From the NCBI RefSeq assembly GCF_001510715.1, contig NZ_LMTJ01000011.1, forward strand, positions 1-64,000: 64,000 nt of DNA, in the 5' to 3' direction. Of this stretch, positions 35,284-44,561 are shown piece after piece (the first letter of the stretch is position 1; every line of letters begins with the position of its first letter). The DNA is from Bacillus sp. FJAT-29814 (lineage in GTDB: Bacteria; Bacillota; Bacilli; Bacillales; Cytobacillaceae). Made by a program: the position numbers and the translations under genes. The notes under the pieces are model-generated. The model saw only the letters and a program-made list of their open reading frames with translations. It did no database searches and had not been told where the DNA came from.

Positions 35284-36591
35284 CTACAATCCCATCGCTA
35301 TATACTTTCCATACAGCACTGGATTTGATTTAACTGAATAGTACATTTTTCGATCTTTGATGATTAATGGAAAGTCGTGATCAGGTCTCTTATTCATTTC
35401 GATAACCCAGACATGATCCTCTTGGTCAATGCCAACATCAATCCCTAAATCAGCATAGGCTCCTGCCATTTCGTCTATTTTACAAGCCATCATTGTACAA
35501 ATAGAAATGATTTCTTGAGATTTCTTAAATGCTGTTAATTCGTCATAGCCAAATTGAGTCATTAACGCCAACGTTCCCTCCATAGCAAAGCCATTTGCTT
35601 TAAAATTAGAAGAAATGGCATTTGTATTGCCAAATCTCGCTATCATTCCCGTACACTGCCAATGACCCGTTCCATCTTTTTGTAATATAACACGGTAGTC
35701 AACCTTCCGATCCTCAAAGGTATGGAGGCGAATTGGCTGCTGTAATAAGCAATAGGGGTGCTTTTTTAGAAATTTATCCATCTCCTCAGCTGATAAATGT
35801 TGAATATTGTCTTGATAATTTTCCATCATGACATATTGATTTTCACTTTTTTCTATATAATAAATCCCTTGTCCCCGTGAACCATTTTTCGGCTTTAGAT
35901 AAACACCATTATATTTTTCAATAAAGGTATTAAGATTGGTTAAGGTTACTTTATTTGTTGTTTCCGAGAGATGTTTCCTTAGTTCCTCATATGGTGACAG
36001 CCAATTCCAAAACTGCCATTTATCAAAATACTGGGCATTAAAAAAGCCCTCACCAATTTTCTCCTGGAGTCCTTTCAATGTTGTTTGAGATAGTTCCACC
36101 CTTCTAAAAACAGCCTTTGGAAAAGGCAATACCGCTTCCCTCCAGTTCTCAGATGAAGAAGGATCAAATATATAACCAGTTATTGTTTCATTGGTAAAAT
36201 CAATCTGCTGCTCACAAAAAACAAATAATATTCCATTTATTTGTTCATATAACATTGTATAAATTAAATAATGCTGTAAATTCCTTTGTAACCTGACTTC
36301 GGATTTTGCTAATAGTAATCCAATGATCGGTCCAATGATTAATTCATTGTTTGAATAGACCATTTCGTATTTTACATCAGTATCCATTAGGAGTTCTGAT
36401 TTTACATCCTCACTAACTACAATCAGATTATTGTTTATAGAAGTTACAATGTTAACATGTACCGTCAGACTTCTCTTTCCAAATGATAATGAAACAGTTT
36501 GCTTGTTTTCAATTCCGTAAAATTCCGCAGCTGACTGAGGTAAGAATAGTGAATGACTTGATAAAGCATCCGTATCTACTTCATAAAGCAT
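35284..36591 (-). CDS. YheC/YheD-family ATP-grasp protein, long form
   Basis: 435 residues from ATG 36591 (GGGGGTG 9 bp upstream). N-terminal beta domain (about 1-90), then ATP loop VYLKPKNGSRGQGIYYIE, DYRVILQKDGTGHWQC and DLGIDVGIDQEDHVWVIEMN. Last of three genes translated with overlapping ends (40244 to 35284), which suggests the three products are made in fixed ratio. Confidence 0.86.
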   Translation of the reverse strand: MLYEVDTDALSSHSLFLPQSAAEFYGIENKQTVSLSFGKRSLTVHVNIVTSINNNLIVVSEDVKSELLMDTDVKYEMVYSNNELIIGPIIGLLLAKSEVRLQRNLQHYLIYTMLYEQINGILFVFCEQQIDFTNETITGYIFDPSSSENWREAVLPFPKAVFRRVELSQTTLKGLQEKIGEGFFNAQYFDKWQFWNWLSPYEELRKHLSETTNKVTLTNLNTFIEKYNGVYLKPKNGSRGQGIYYIEKSENQYVMMENYQDNIQHLSAEEMDKFLKKHPYCLLQQPIRLHTFEDRKVDYRVILQKDGTGHWQCTGMIARFGNTNAISSNFKANGFAMEGTLALMTQFGYDELTAFKKSQEIISICTMMACKIDEMAGAYADLGIDVGIDQEDHVWVIEMNKRPDHDFPLIIKDRKMYYSVKSNPVLYGKYIAMGL

Positions 36592-37927
36592 TTCTTTGTT
36601 CACCCCCAAATCCTGCTAACCATTTTGCATAATGGAATGGGGCTGATTTAATTTTATAGTATAGCTGGAAGTCATTTGCATCTAGGGCAATCGTCATATC
36701 AGGGTTACGATTATTGATCTCAATCACCCAAAGATGATGGTCTTCGTCAATCCCAATATCAATACCGATATAGCCAAGGTGAAGTCCTTTTCTTTCTAAT
36801 ACTTCACAACAGGAAAGTGCTAACGCCTCTAATTCCTTATATTTCTTAAAGGCCTGCTGGGGGTCATCCGGATATAGATCCACGAGGGCTTGCCAGCCTT
36901 TTTCTGCTGACCCTCCGCTGGATATATTGCTCACAATGCTATCTACATCACCAAACTTTGTTATCATCCCTGGAACAGACCAAGCCCCATTTTGATTTTT
37001 TATGGCAATCACCCGAATGTCCATTACGCGATTATTATTTCGGAGTAAGGGGATTTTCTGTTGAATAATATATTTCTGCAGGTCTAGTTCTGATTGCAAA
37101 TATAGTTGAACAGCTTCCCAGTTGTCTAGGATGGTCACGATATTTTTACCTTTTACGCGATAGCTCAATTTATACTCTTGCCCGGACCTTGAAAGTTGAT
37201 AGATTCCTGTCCCTTGCATGCCTGCCTTTGGCTTAACAAAAGTTTTTTGGTAAACATCCATTAACTGTTTAACAGCTTCCATATCTTCTGCCATAACGGT
37301 TATTGGCAGGTTTCTCCTCAATTGTTCCTGTCCCGAAAACCATTCCCACATTTCCCATTTATTAAAAACATGTGAATTAAAAAATTTGTCGCCAATTAAT
37401 TCTTGTAATTTATTGCGTGTTGACTCCTTAATGGTTTTTCTGACAAAGACTGTTGATGGAACTGGATATACGCCTTTTACCCATTCCATTTCTAATGGAT
37501 TATAGGCATAACCATTGATTAGTTTTTTCTTATAGTTGATTCCATCAGAAGTAAAGAGAACAATGAGCCCATTAATATGTTGATAATCATTTAAATAATT
37601 CTTATAAATTTTTATTCTACTCAAGTTCATTTCATTGATTTTTCCGCGAACCAGCATCCCCAAAATGGGCCCAATCATCAAGATGCCTTCCTGCATGTGT
37701 ATTTCATATTCAACAAATTCTGGAAGTGACATATCTTTTACTAGATTAGCAGATAAATAGATACATCGCTCATGGTCATCATGGTATGCTACACTAGCAC
37801 TTGTCTGAATAGCCCCAATACTTATCGTTAGGACCTCCTCTCCCTTCAATGGCAATTTTTCAACTGCAGTCGTCGGAAAAGAAATGGTGGATCTAGAAGT
37901 TGGAGTTGTATTGATCATAAATCTCAT
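36581..37927 (-). CDS. YheC/YheD-family ATP-grasp protein, long form
   Basis: 448 residues. N-terminal beta domain, ATP loop TFVKPKAGMQGTGIYQLS, DIRVIAIKNQNGAWSV, metal block YIGIDIGIDEDHHLWVIEIN. Overlaps the gene upstream by 35 bp and the gene downstream by about 10 bp. Confidence 0.86.
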   Translation of the reverse strand: MRFMINTTPTSRSTISFPTTAVEKLPLKGEEVLTISIGAIQTSASVAYHDDHERCIYLSANLVKDMSLPEFVEYEIHMQEGILMIGPILGMLVRGKINEMNLSRIKIYKNYLNDYQHINGLIVLFTSDGINYKKKLINGYAYNPLEMEWVKGVYPVPSTVFVRKTIKESTRNKLQELIGDKFFNSHVFNKWEMWEWFSGQEQLRRNLPITVMAEDMEAVKQLMDVYQKTFVKPKAGMQGTGIYQLSRSGQEYKLSYRVKGKNIVTILDNWEAVQLYLQSELDLQKYIIQQKIPLLRNNNRVMDIRVIAIKNQNGAWSVPGMITKFGDVDSIVSNISSGGSAEKGWQALVDLYPDDPQQAFKKYKELEALALSCCEVLERKGLHLGYIGIDIGIDEDHHLWVIEINNRNPDMTIALDANDFQLYYKIKSAPFHYAKWLAGFGGEQRNAL

Positions 37928-40244
37928 CTTCCGTTCCCCCTTCTGCTTCCGTTACGGCAAATCCTTGTAAATGGACTGCATAAATAATCGGCTGATAACG
38001 AATCGTTAAATACGTATTCATGTCCATTGCTTTAAAACCTTTAAAGCTTGGAAAAATGTTTGCCTCAATAATCCATGGAAACCCTTCTTGGTCAAGGCCA
38101 ATGTCTAGGCCAAACTCTGCAAAATGTGCATTTTCTTTCTTATCCAATAATCTGCAGAATTTTCGACATAATTTTAAAATGCTTTTTTGAACCTTTTCAA
38201 AGGATAAATCAATGCCTGTCTCCTTAACCACTTCCTCCAAAGTCATTGCCTCTCCGCCTCTGGCAATATTCGTTAAAACCTCGTTTTCACCAGCTACCCT
38301 GCATTCAATACCTGTACAAATCCAGTCTTCCTTATCATATTTTTGCATGACAACCCTGACATCGAAAGGACGGTTGTTAACCTTTAATAATGGAATATAC
38401 GTTTGATATAAATACTTTTCATGAAATATATTTAAATTGCTCAACATCTCCTCTAAACCTTTTGCATCAGGAATAAGGTGCTGGAGACGAAACCCCTTAC
38501 GATGGTCATAAAGAATATATCCTTCACCACTTTCGCCTGCATTCTGTTCAATGACAAAAATGCCACGGCCCCGGGATAGGCTCACTGGCTTTAAAATAAC
38601 CTTTTGCTTTTCATTTACAAATTCAATCAACTCATTCATATTTTTATATAGATGAGTATCAGGCAAATGATTTTTCATTTTCTTTTCATCCTGGAGATTT
38701 AAAAGATCTGACTTCTTATAATGATGAGAGTTAAATAATTTATCATCAGTTAATTCGATTAATTGCTTAATCCGATCCGCTTTTTGATGGAAATTTCTTC
38801 GGTATATGGCAGCAGGTATGGGCGCTGTTCCATATTCCCATTTTTTGTGAATCGGATCATAAATCATTCCGTAAGCAATCTTTTCCTCCCAATCGATAGA
38901 GCGGGAAGAAAAAGCAATCACTAAGCCGCCGAATTTTTCATATATTCCAAGACGGTCGGAAAATTTTTCCATATAAGCAGGGGTATAAAGTTGATTTTTT
39001 TCTCCTAATAGTAAACCAATTGTGGGTCCGATGATTACTTTTTGCGATGAAATATGGAGCTGGTACACTATGTCATTTGGAATATGCAGCTTTGTTAATA
39101 AGGAACGAGAGATTAAAATTTCAATGGGAGTATGAAATGTGTTGTTTTTTAACAGAACTGCCCCTTCTTTCACAATGTTACACGGCTGTTCCTTGACGCC
39201 AAACTGAAGGACGTTAAGCTCGCTGCTTGTAGATTTCATTAATTCGCCGGGTAATTTGAGTGTCAGCTCTTCATCCTCAAAGGCACTAAATTTGATCCAA
39301 ACGGAAGAACCATCTTTTATTAACTGTTTTATTTTTTTATTTTCTTTAATCGAGCTAGAGAAAAGTTCGTTCCTTTTAATTAAATCATTGGGTTGACTTT
39401 GACTATTCGCTTCATCTGATTTGTCCTTTTGTTGAAGCAGTTCCTTGGCAACTTTTAAGGGAGTTTCGAAGATAGATTGACAAATCTGCTGATTCCATGA
39501 ATAAAGGTCTTTCAAAATAAGATTAAAAGAACAGGTGGAGTTGATCGTTATTTGCCCAATGCTATTGATGGAAAACAACAGCCCAATCTCATAGATGCCA
39601 GGATAATAATAATGAATGATTTGCAATAGTTTTTCACTATGCTCATAAAGGATTTCCTGTAATTCCATTACATCCTTAGGCTTTTGCGGCAAATTTTCAA
39701 GTAATGAAGCGGCATCCTCCAAAAGATGTTTTATTCCACCTGCGTCCTCTACATAAATAATGGGAATTTCCCATTCACTATTTGAAAGTTTTTGCCCCAG
39801 AACATAAATTTTCACAGGAGCATTGTTATGTTCCTTTTCATTATCAATTTTTATATCCCTGATCAATTCTGATTGTGCCTGAATTAATTCAAATAAGTTC
39901 TTTTTCTTAATGACATGGTGCTCATTTATCACCTGAAATTTTGGATGAATTGACAGCTCCCTTAATAGTCTAATATACTTTTTTTGAAAAAATTTTGTTG
40001 GATTATAAATAATCGAAGGAATATCCATTGTTTGCTTTTTTGTTTCTGCATTATTTTCGATTACAATTGCTTCGGTTTTTAATAATGGCAGAGAAATGTG
40101 TTGAAGAGTGAAATAGACAATTTTCAGGTTTAGCTCTTCCGCTTTTACGGCAAACAAATGCCAAATGCCCTTCTTAGTGTCGTCTTTATTACGTCTTAAA
40201 TGATTCCAATCCCTAATGGATAGTAAAACCCCTATGGTTTCCAT
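37893..40244 (-). CDS. Two-module YheC/YheD protein with degenerate first ATP-grasp
   Basis: 783 residues, about twice the family length. Residues 1-270 match a YheC/YheD opening (IGVLLSIRDW, IIYNPTKFF) and its end (IYEIGLLFSINSIGQITINS), but the ATP loop and basic strand between them are missing and the metal-binding acidic residues are replaced, so the first module is probably inactive. A Ser/Gln-rich linker leads to a complete long-form module: ATP loop VILKPVSLSRGRGIFVIE, DVRVVMQKYDKEDW, EFGLDIGLDQEGFPWIIEAN. First gene of the three-gene run. AAGGAGG is 14 bp from the ATG, longer than usual. Confidence 0.85.
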   Translation of the reverse strand: METIGVLLSIRDWNHLRRNKDDTKKGIWHLFAVKAEELNLKIVYFTLQHISLPLLKTEAIVIENNAETKKQTMDIPSIIYNPTKFFQKKYIRLLRELSIHPKFQVINEHHVIKKKNLFELIQAQSELIRDIKIDNEKEHNNAPVKIYVLGQKLSNSEWEIPIIYVEDAGGIKHLLEDAASLLENLPQKPKDVMELQEILYEHSEKLLQIIHYYYPGIYEIGLLFSINSIGQITINSTCSFNLILKDLYSWNQQICQSIFETPLKVAKELLQQKDKSDEANSQSQPNDLIKRNELFSSSIKENKKIKQLIKDGSSVWIKFSAFEDEELTLKLPGELMKSTSSELNVLQFGVKEQPCNIVKEGAVLLKNNTFHTPIEILISRSLLTKLHIPNDIVYQLHISSQKVIIGPTIGLLLGEKNQLYTPAYMEKFSDRLGIYEKFGGLVIAFSSRSIDWEEKIAYGMIYDPIHKKWEYGTAPIPAAIYRRNFHQKADRIKQLIELTDDKLFNSHHYKKSDLLNLQDEKKMKNHLPDTHLYKNMNELIEFVNEKQKVILKPVSLSRGRGIFVIEQNAGESGEGYILYDHRKGFRLQHLIPDAKGLEEMLSNLNIFHEKYLYQTYIPLLKVNNRPFDVRVVMQKYDKEDWICTGIECRVAGENEVLTNIARGGEAMTLEEVVKETGIDLSFEKVQKSILKLCRKFCRLLDKKENAHFAEFGLDIGLDQEGFPWIIEANIFPSFKGFKAMDMNTYLTIRYQPIIYAVHLQGFAVTEAEGGTEDEIYDQYNSNF

Positions 40245-40383
40245 CTGCTAAATTCTGTCCTCCTTGCTAACTCCTTTATGACCTTATTCTTCTATATATT
40301 CAAGTCCAAATAAATTTGTATAGGCGAAAAAGCCAGCCATTAAGCGGTTACTTTTGGGATTGATTGGTTATTTTTTATAAAAA

Positions 40384-40485
40384 TTATCCTCGTTGAAAGC
40401 TTTTAATTTTTTCATAAGAGCCATCCTTTAATAGTTTAAACATGAAGGTAGATGGTGATAGGTTCGCTTCAATGATCCAACTGGT
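40384..40485 (-). pseudogene. C-terminal remnant of another YheC/YheD gene
   Basis: The minus strand encodes TSWIIEANLSPSTFMFKLL and on to a stop at 40384. W(I/V)IEAN followed by about 25 residues is how YheC/YheD proteins end, but nothing before TSW belongs to the family. A terminator-like hairpin (40491-40535) lies directly upstream, so the rest was lost by deletion. The remaining gap 40245-40785 contains no other gene. Confidence 0.65.
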
Positions 40486-40490
40486 TATTT

Positions 40491-40535
40491 AAAAAAGAGT
40501 GGCTCCCCTAATTAAATTTTCGGGACCACTTTTTT
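40491..40535. terminator. Intrinsic terminator-like hairpin
   Basis: AAAAAAGAGTGG...CCACTTTTTTT with A and T flanks, usable in either direction. Confidence 0.65.
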
Positions 40536-40725
40536 TACATGTATAAATTTCATAGGAGTGACGCTGGTATCAAAATGGCTCTGATACTTCGCTATTTCTA
40601 AACCACTAATCGAATATGATTTCCCGAAGGGTCCCTCGTCACCTTATCTCAATCAAGAAGTGATGTTGTAATTGTATATTTATTGACTTATGCCCCATTC
40701 TAATCTTTTAAAGTATTAAACCCAC

Positions 40726-40752
40726 ACATTAAAATGGATTATTCATATATAT
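40726..40752 (+). promoter_or_regulatory. Possible sigma-K promoter of the CgeB-like gene
   Basis: AC (40726-40727), 16 bp, CATATATAT (40744-40752), fitting the sigma-K pattern AC-N16-CATANNNTA. It is about 35 bp upstream of the start codon. The region is AT-rich, so a chance match is possible. Confidence 0.4.
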
Positions 40753-40785
40753 GTATATATAGTTTAAGGACAAGGAGAGACATTA

Positions 40786-41721
40786 ATGAAAGAAGAGCTT
40801 AAACTTCTGTATTTCGTCAATGATTATCAACACCATGTAGTGAAAAATTTTTACTACTTAAGTAAAGGGCTCGAGGATGTATGTGATTGCAGAGTTTGGC
40901 ATAAACCGGCTAATATTCATGAAGTCATCAAAGAATTAGATTTTCAACCAGATTTTATATTGATTAATGATGTTTCAGGATGCCCTTCCATTACTGGGCT
41001 TGATGAAGTAGATATTCCAATAGGATTACTTATACACGATGCACATCGTAATGTAAATAAACGAAACATATTTATTGAACAGTATGATATTCAATATTTG
41101 TTTACGATTTATCGAGATGAATTCCTAAAGAGACATCCTCAATATAAAAAAAGGATGTTTTGGCTGCCGCACTTTGTGAATATAAATATTTTTAAAGATT
41201 ATCAGTATCCTAAGGATATAAGCTGGTTATTAATGGGGAGGGTAACAAATCACTACCCTTTAAGACAAAAAATTTATCGGAGAATGAAAAATAAGAACGG
41301 TTTTGTACATCATGGTCATCCAGGATATAAAAACGTAAATGAGCAAGACAGGAGGATATTTGTTGGTGAAAAATACGCAAAAGAAATAAATCGGGCTAAA
41401 ATGTTCATTACAGATGATTCTAAATTCCATATGCCTTTTATGAAATATTACGAAGTGTTAGCATGCAACACACTCCTTCTAGCTCCTGCCAATAAGGAAC
41501 TATTAGATTTAGGGTTTAAGCCTAATGAAAACTTTGTTGAAATCAATAAATACAATTTTGAACAGGTAGCAGAATATTATTTAATTCATGAAGAAGAGCG
41601 AAAAAAAATCGCTCAAGCTGGTTATGAAATGGTGCGTGAACGTCATTCATTAGAAGTAAGAGTGAAGGAATTAATAAATATGATAAAAACAATAGTAAAG
41701 AAATCTGATCCTATTGATTAA
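40786..41721 (+). CDS. CgeB-like glycosyltransferase
   Basis: 311 residues, GT-B type. N-terminal half has LLIHDAHRNVNKRN and FTIYRDEFLKRHP; the C-terminal donor-binding half has FITDDSKFHMPFMKYYEVLACNTLLLAP, as in CgeB/DUF3880-type spore maturation proteins. B. subtilis CgeB glycosylates the spore crust. AAGGAGAG is 7 bp ahead of the ATG. Confidence 0.82.
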   Translation: MKEELKLLYFVNDYQHHVVKNFYYLSKGLEDVCDCRVWHKPANIHEVIKELDFQPDFILINDVSGCPSITGLDEVDIPIGLLIHDAHRNVNKRNIFIEQYDIQYLFTIYRDEFLKRHPQYKKRMFWLPHFVNINIFKDYQYPKDISWLLMGRVTNHYPLRQKIYRRMKNKNGFVHHGHPGYKNVNEQDRRIFVGEKYAKEINRAKMFITDDSKFHMPFMKYYEVLACNTLLLAPANKELLDLGFKPNENFVEINKYNFEQVAEYYLIHEEERKKIAQAGYEMVRERHSLEVRVKELINMIKTIVKKSDPID

Positions 41722-41768
41722 GACATTTAGTACATCATCTTTTACATTGAAAAAGGTGTTAAAAAAAG

Positions 41769-41832
41769 GGTGTCAGGCACCACAAAAAGACAGTGTCCAC
41801 TCTAGGTGGACAAGTCCGTAGTGCCTGACACC
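41769..41832. repeat. Hairpin repeat GGTGTCAGGCAC/GTGCCTGACACC
   Basis: 12-bp perfect inverted arms enclose a second inverted repeat (GTGTCCAC/GTGGACA). Elements with these arms are scattered in many Bacillus genomes. On the minus strand it is followed by seven T, so it can also act as a terminator. Confidence 0.75.
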
Positions 41833-41874
41833 TCATTAAGTATGCCGTGAATGTATATTATTAATTTATTATGA

Positions 41875-42123
41875 GGCTGGGACAAAACCCATCTCTAAAT
41901 TGAAAAAGCCTGTGGAATTTTACAACAAGTAAAATTCCACAGGCTTTGAACTATAGTACGATTAATCGATATCGTGTACAACCGGAAATGAAAGATTTAA
42001 TCCGCCAATATTTCGTTCAATTCCGTTCCTAATTAGTCGAAGAAAAGCTCATCGATCAAGAAGCAATTTTTATTGATGGCACAAAGATTGAAGCGAATGC
42101 GAATAAATTTACGTTTGTCTGGG
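41875..42123 (+). mobile_element. IS1182-family element remnant
   Basis: Starts with GGCTGGGACAAAACC and a long perfect hairpin (AAAGCCTGTGGAATTTTAC and complement, 41904-41946), as at IS1182 ends. From 41952 it encodes YSTINRYRVQPEMKDLIRQY and continues, after an in-frame stop at about 42030, LVEEKLIDQEAIFIDGTKIE and ANANKFTFVW. That is the middle of an IS1182 transposase. Both the N and C termini are gone. Confidence 0.8.
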
Positions 42124-42264
42124 TTTTCTCCCGAGGATAGATAGCGCTGGTACGAGAATTGACCACTCTTGTTTGACTACTTGAACAAAGAATTAACCAT
42201 TTCTTCGTACCATCCTTCACTTTAGCAACCTATCATTTTCGATGTAGTGTTCTTCCCTTAATGA

Positions 42265-42690
42265 TTAACATTTCGGTTCAATAATTGGCAGTTCCCGATT
42301 AACTAGTTTTGGGGATAGCGGCTGTATTGTACAAAAGCAAGTTAAATCCACAATGATACATATATCAGTTTTTAACAGCGAAAATACATCATCACATAAC
42401 TCCACCGGACAACCCTCCATATCAACTGGCATTAGGAGTGACAATTTTGCACAACAATTTCTTGAGTCAATGTCTTCTAACCTAAAAACCTGTGTAGTGA
42501 AAAATCCTCCAAACCTTGTAACTCCAAAAGTTTCAAATGCGCATTTCCCATTTGTAATAATAAATGGTATGGTATCAAAGCCAAGCTTTTCGCAAATAAA
42601 ACGAAAGCCTTCAAAAGATAGCTTTTGCTGTTCCTCAAGAAGTTGTTCCATTTCTTCACAAATACACCATCTATTTTTCTCTATTTCCAT
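42265..42690 (-). CDS. cotZ: CotY/CotZ/ExsY-family spore crust or exosporium protein
   Basis: 141 residues. TIPFIITNGKCAFETFG, FRLEDIDSRNCCAKLSLL and KTDICIIVDLTCFCTIQ align with B. subtilis CotZ (VPFAIFTSKSTPLVAFG, FRVERVHGSCATLSLL, KTNYCIEVDLDCFCAIN). Cys-rich, as needed for the disulphide-linked crust lattice. The N-terminal part is shorter in cysteines than CotZ. Fits its position beside CgeB-like and YheC/YheD genes and is the likely scaffold that these enzymes modify. Confidence 0.82.
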   Translation of the reverse strand: MEIEKNRWCICEEMEQLLEEQQKLSFEGFRFICEKLGFDTIPFIITNGKCAFETFGVTRFGGFFTTQVFRLEDIDSRNCCAKLSLLMPVDMEGCPVELCDDVFSLLKTDICIIVDLTCFCTIQPLSPKLVNRELPIIEPKC

Positions 42691-42873
42691 GAGTATCCTC
42701 TTCCCCCATTAGCCGCTTAATATTCCTTATTTTAAATTATTCTTTTCGAAATAAATGGTATAGGCTCCTCTCCCCTAAGAAATCGGCTATTATACAGTAC
42801 GATGTAAATAGGTAATCATTTTAGGAAAACTCTTTGACTGGCGGAAATTTTGCCTAAAACAGCTGCAAAATGG

Positions 42874-42906
42874 AAAAACGGGCTGATCCCTGTTAGTGAA
42901 CAGCCC
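42874..42906 (-). terminator. Intrinsic terminator-like hairpin
   Basis: GGGCTG...CAGCCC followed on the minus strand by GTTTTT. It lies in the gap 42691-42995, which otherwise shows no gene and no clear feature. Confidence 0.5.
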
Positions 42907-42995
42907 AGAATAAATATAAAAAATATATATATGATTCAACTTGCCAATGGCATTTGGACAAATAGCATCGCTTTCAGGACGTAGCTTGCAATAAA

Positions 42996-43451
42996 TTGCG
43001 CGTCATGCCCGGCGCCGCTGACCATTCTTTTATGATAAAAACCAAATCCAAACGAACCATCGTGGTGGATGAAGAGGTGATTGCCGCACTTAGGAAGCAT
43101 ATGATTGCGCAACAGAAAGTGCAGAAGTACTGTGGTGAGGCCTATCTTGACAAAGGATTTATTTTCGCCAAGGACGAGAAACAACCAGGCTACCCTATTT
43201 TCATTTAGACCGTGGAAAACAGAATGGCACGTCTGCTGAAGCTGGCCGGCTTGAATCCGTGATTGACTCCCCACTCGCTGCGCCATACGCACAAATCATT
43301 GTTAGCAGAAGCAAAGGTGGGATTAGAAGAAATTATGGAACGATTAGGTCACTGCGACGACGACACAACCAAGAACGTCTATCTGCACGTAACAAAAGAA
43401 ATGAAAAAAGAGGCTTCCCATAAGTTTGCGCAACTCATGAGAAACCTCTAA
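42996..43451 (+). pseudogene. Tyrosine recombinase (integrase) C-terminal fragment, copy A
   Basis: Encodes KRTIVVDEEVIAALRKH, then two in-frame stops (43207, 43261), then LTPHSLRHTHKSLLAEA, MERLGH and KNVYLHVTKEMKKEA. The HxLRH motif, the GH motif and the nucleophile Tyr of NVYLHV are intact, but the stops and the missing N-terminal arm-binding part make it non-functional. It points toward the att-like block that follows. Confidence 0.85.
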
Positions 43452-43512
43452 TTTTAGGTGAGAAATGTTAGCGAGATGTTAGCATCTGGCTCCCCTTATA
43501 TAAAATCCTCTT

Positions 43513-43735
43513 ATATCAAGGGGTTTGGGCACTTATTACATCATGCCGCCCGTAAGCTTTGAGTGTGTAATATCGTTAACGAGAGGTGCAACAATTGCGG
43601 TAAATCAACGTTTTGGATATTACTGGTTGTAACATCTTTAACGTCGATTTACCGTTTTTTATGGAATTGCGTTAGCAAAATGTTAGTAATTTAAAACAGA
43701 AATCTTCACCAATGTTCACACACTCAACATGACTG
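43513..43735. repeat. att-like block A (groEL 3'-end core)
   Basis: About 220 bp that recurs at 57356 and 61966. Core at 43533-43551; its complement GGGCGGCATGATGTAATAA reads Gly-Gly-Met-Met-stop, the usual end of GroEL. To the right lie CGGTAAATC (43598) and GATTTACCG (43646) in inverted orientation followed by six T, and repeated GTTAGCAAAATGTTAG sites of the kind bound by integrase arm domains. Confidence 0.8.
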
Positions 43736-43912
43736 GATTGTAGGTCGCAGACTATTTTGTACTGCCAAAAAATAAACGTTCATTTTCACACCCCGCAAAC
43801 CCGCATTCCTTCGTTCGCAGGTGATAATAAACTCTTTCCTTTTCCCCGCTTTTTCCCCATTTTTTCAAAAAATCGCATCGGTTTTTCCCGCTTTTTTTCA
43901 CGTTTTTTTCCG

Positions 43913-44090
43913 AGTGAGAATAAAGATTTTCCCTCACGCTTTTTTCACGAATGTTGATGGGACAGCCCCGAAGGGCTGTTTCTCCCGCTTTTTTGGAACA
44001 TTTTTATTCTCACTGGGAGGGGGAGAAGAAAATGTTTATTGTGGGAGGGAGGGAAGGAATTAGTTAGTTACATAGTAGAGATAAGGGTTA
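43913..44090. repeat. Cassette boundary repeat, copy 1
   Basis: Inverted 12-bp arms AGTGAGAATAAA (43913-43924) and TTTATTCTCACT (44003-44014) enclose a small hairpin (AGCCCCGAAGGGCT). G-rich sequence, GTTACATAGTAG and TAAGGGTTAA follow. Copies 2 and 3 are at 50405 and 54880. Each lies at the 3' end of a minus-strand gene cluster. The interval 43736-44119 holds no gene. Confidence 0.75.
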
Positions 44091-44119
44091 AAATCGTTCT
44101 CTCATTCCCATTTAATTAC

Positions 44120-44476
44120 CTAATTGGAAAAATTAGCTTTCCATTCTTTTACTGAATTATTGCTAAGTCGATATGAATTCCCCTTTTCTACAATCTCTAC
44201 ATATTGTGGCATTGAAACAAATAAATCAAATTCCAACTTTTCTCCCAGATTTTTTCTTCCTATTGCTGGAAGCAATTGCTTTTTAACATCTATTTCAATC
44301 AGATTATTTTCTTCATCGATTAAAGTTAGAATTAACTCTGAAGAAGTAGATTCAATAAATGTTCCGTAGCCTCCTCCAACTATATTTGATAAATCCTTCA
44401 TATTTTTCTCTTTAACACCTGTGATCCCATTTTTTTCTGAAGGTATATAATCCAATTTTAATGTTCTATATTTCAC
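44120..44476 (-). CDS. Hypothetical protein
   Basis: 118 residues from a GTG start (KYRTLKLDYIPSEKN) with TAGGAG 8 bp upstream. Mostly beta-predicted, no membrane segment or known motif. Last gene of the small minus-strand operon that starts with the Nmad3-like gene. Confidence 0.6.
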   Translation of the reverse strand: MKYRTLKLDYIPSEKNGITGVKEKNMKDLSNIVGGGYGTFIESTSSELILTLIDEENNLIEIDVKKQLLPAIGRKNLGEKLEFDLFVSMPQYVEIVEKGNSYRLSNNSVKEWKANFSN

Positions 44477-44561
44477 ATCAATCACTCCTATTGAAGATAG
44501 AGATTTACAAAATATCAAAAGTTGGTGTTTGCATTGTCTTCTTAATCAAATAAATTTAGCA

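Noticed and set aside
41769..41832. Possible CRISPR or short array
   Set aside because: Only one pair of inverted arms and no repeated spacers; it is a known type of dispersed Bacillus hairpin.
42936..43292. 118-codon minus-strand frame
   Set aside because: It is the reverse complement of the integrase A pseudogene; the plus-strand reading has clear recombinase motifs.
43757..44063. Plus-strand frames rich in Phe and Arg
   Set aside because: They come from T-rich and C-rich repeat sequence (TTTTTCCCGC type) and have no ribosome sites.
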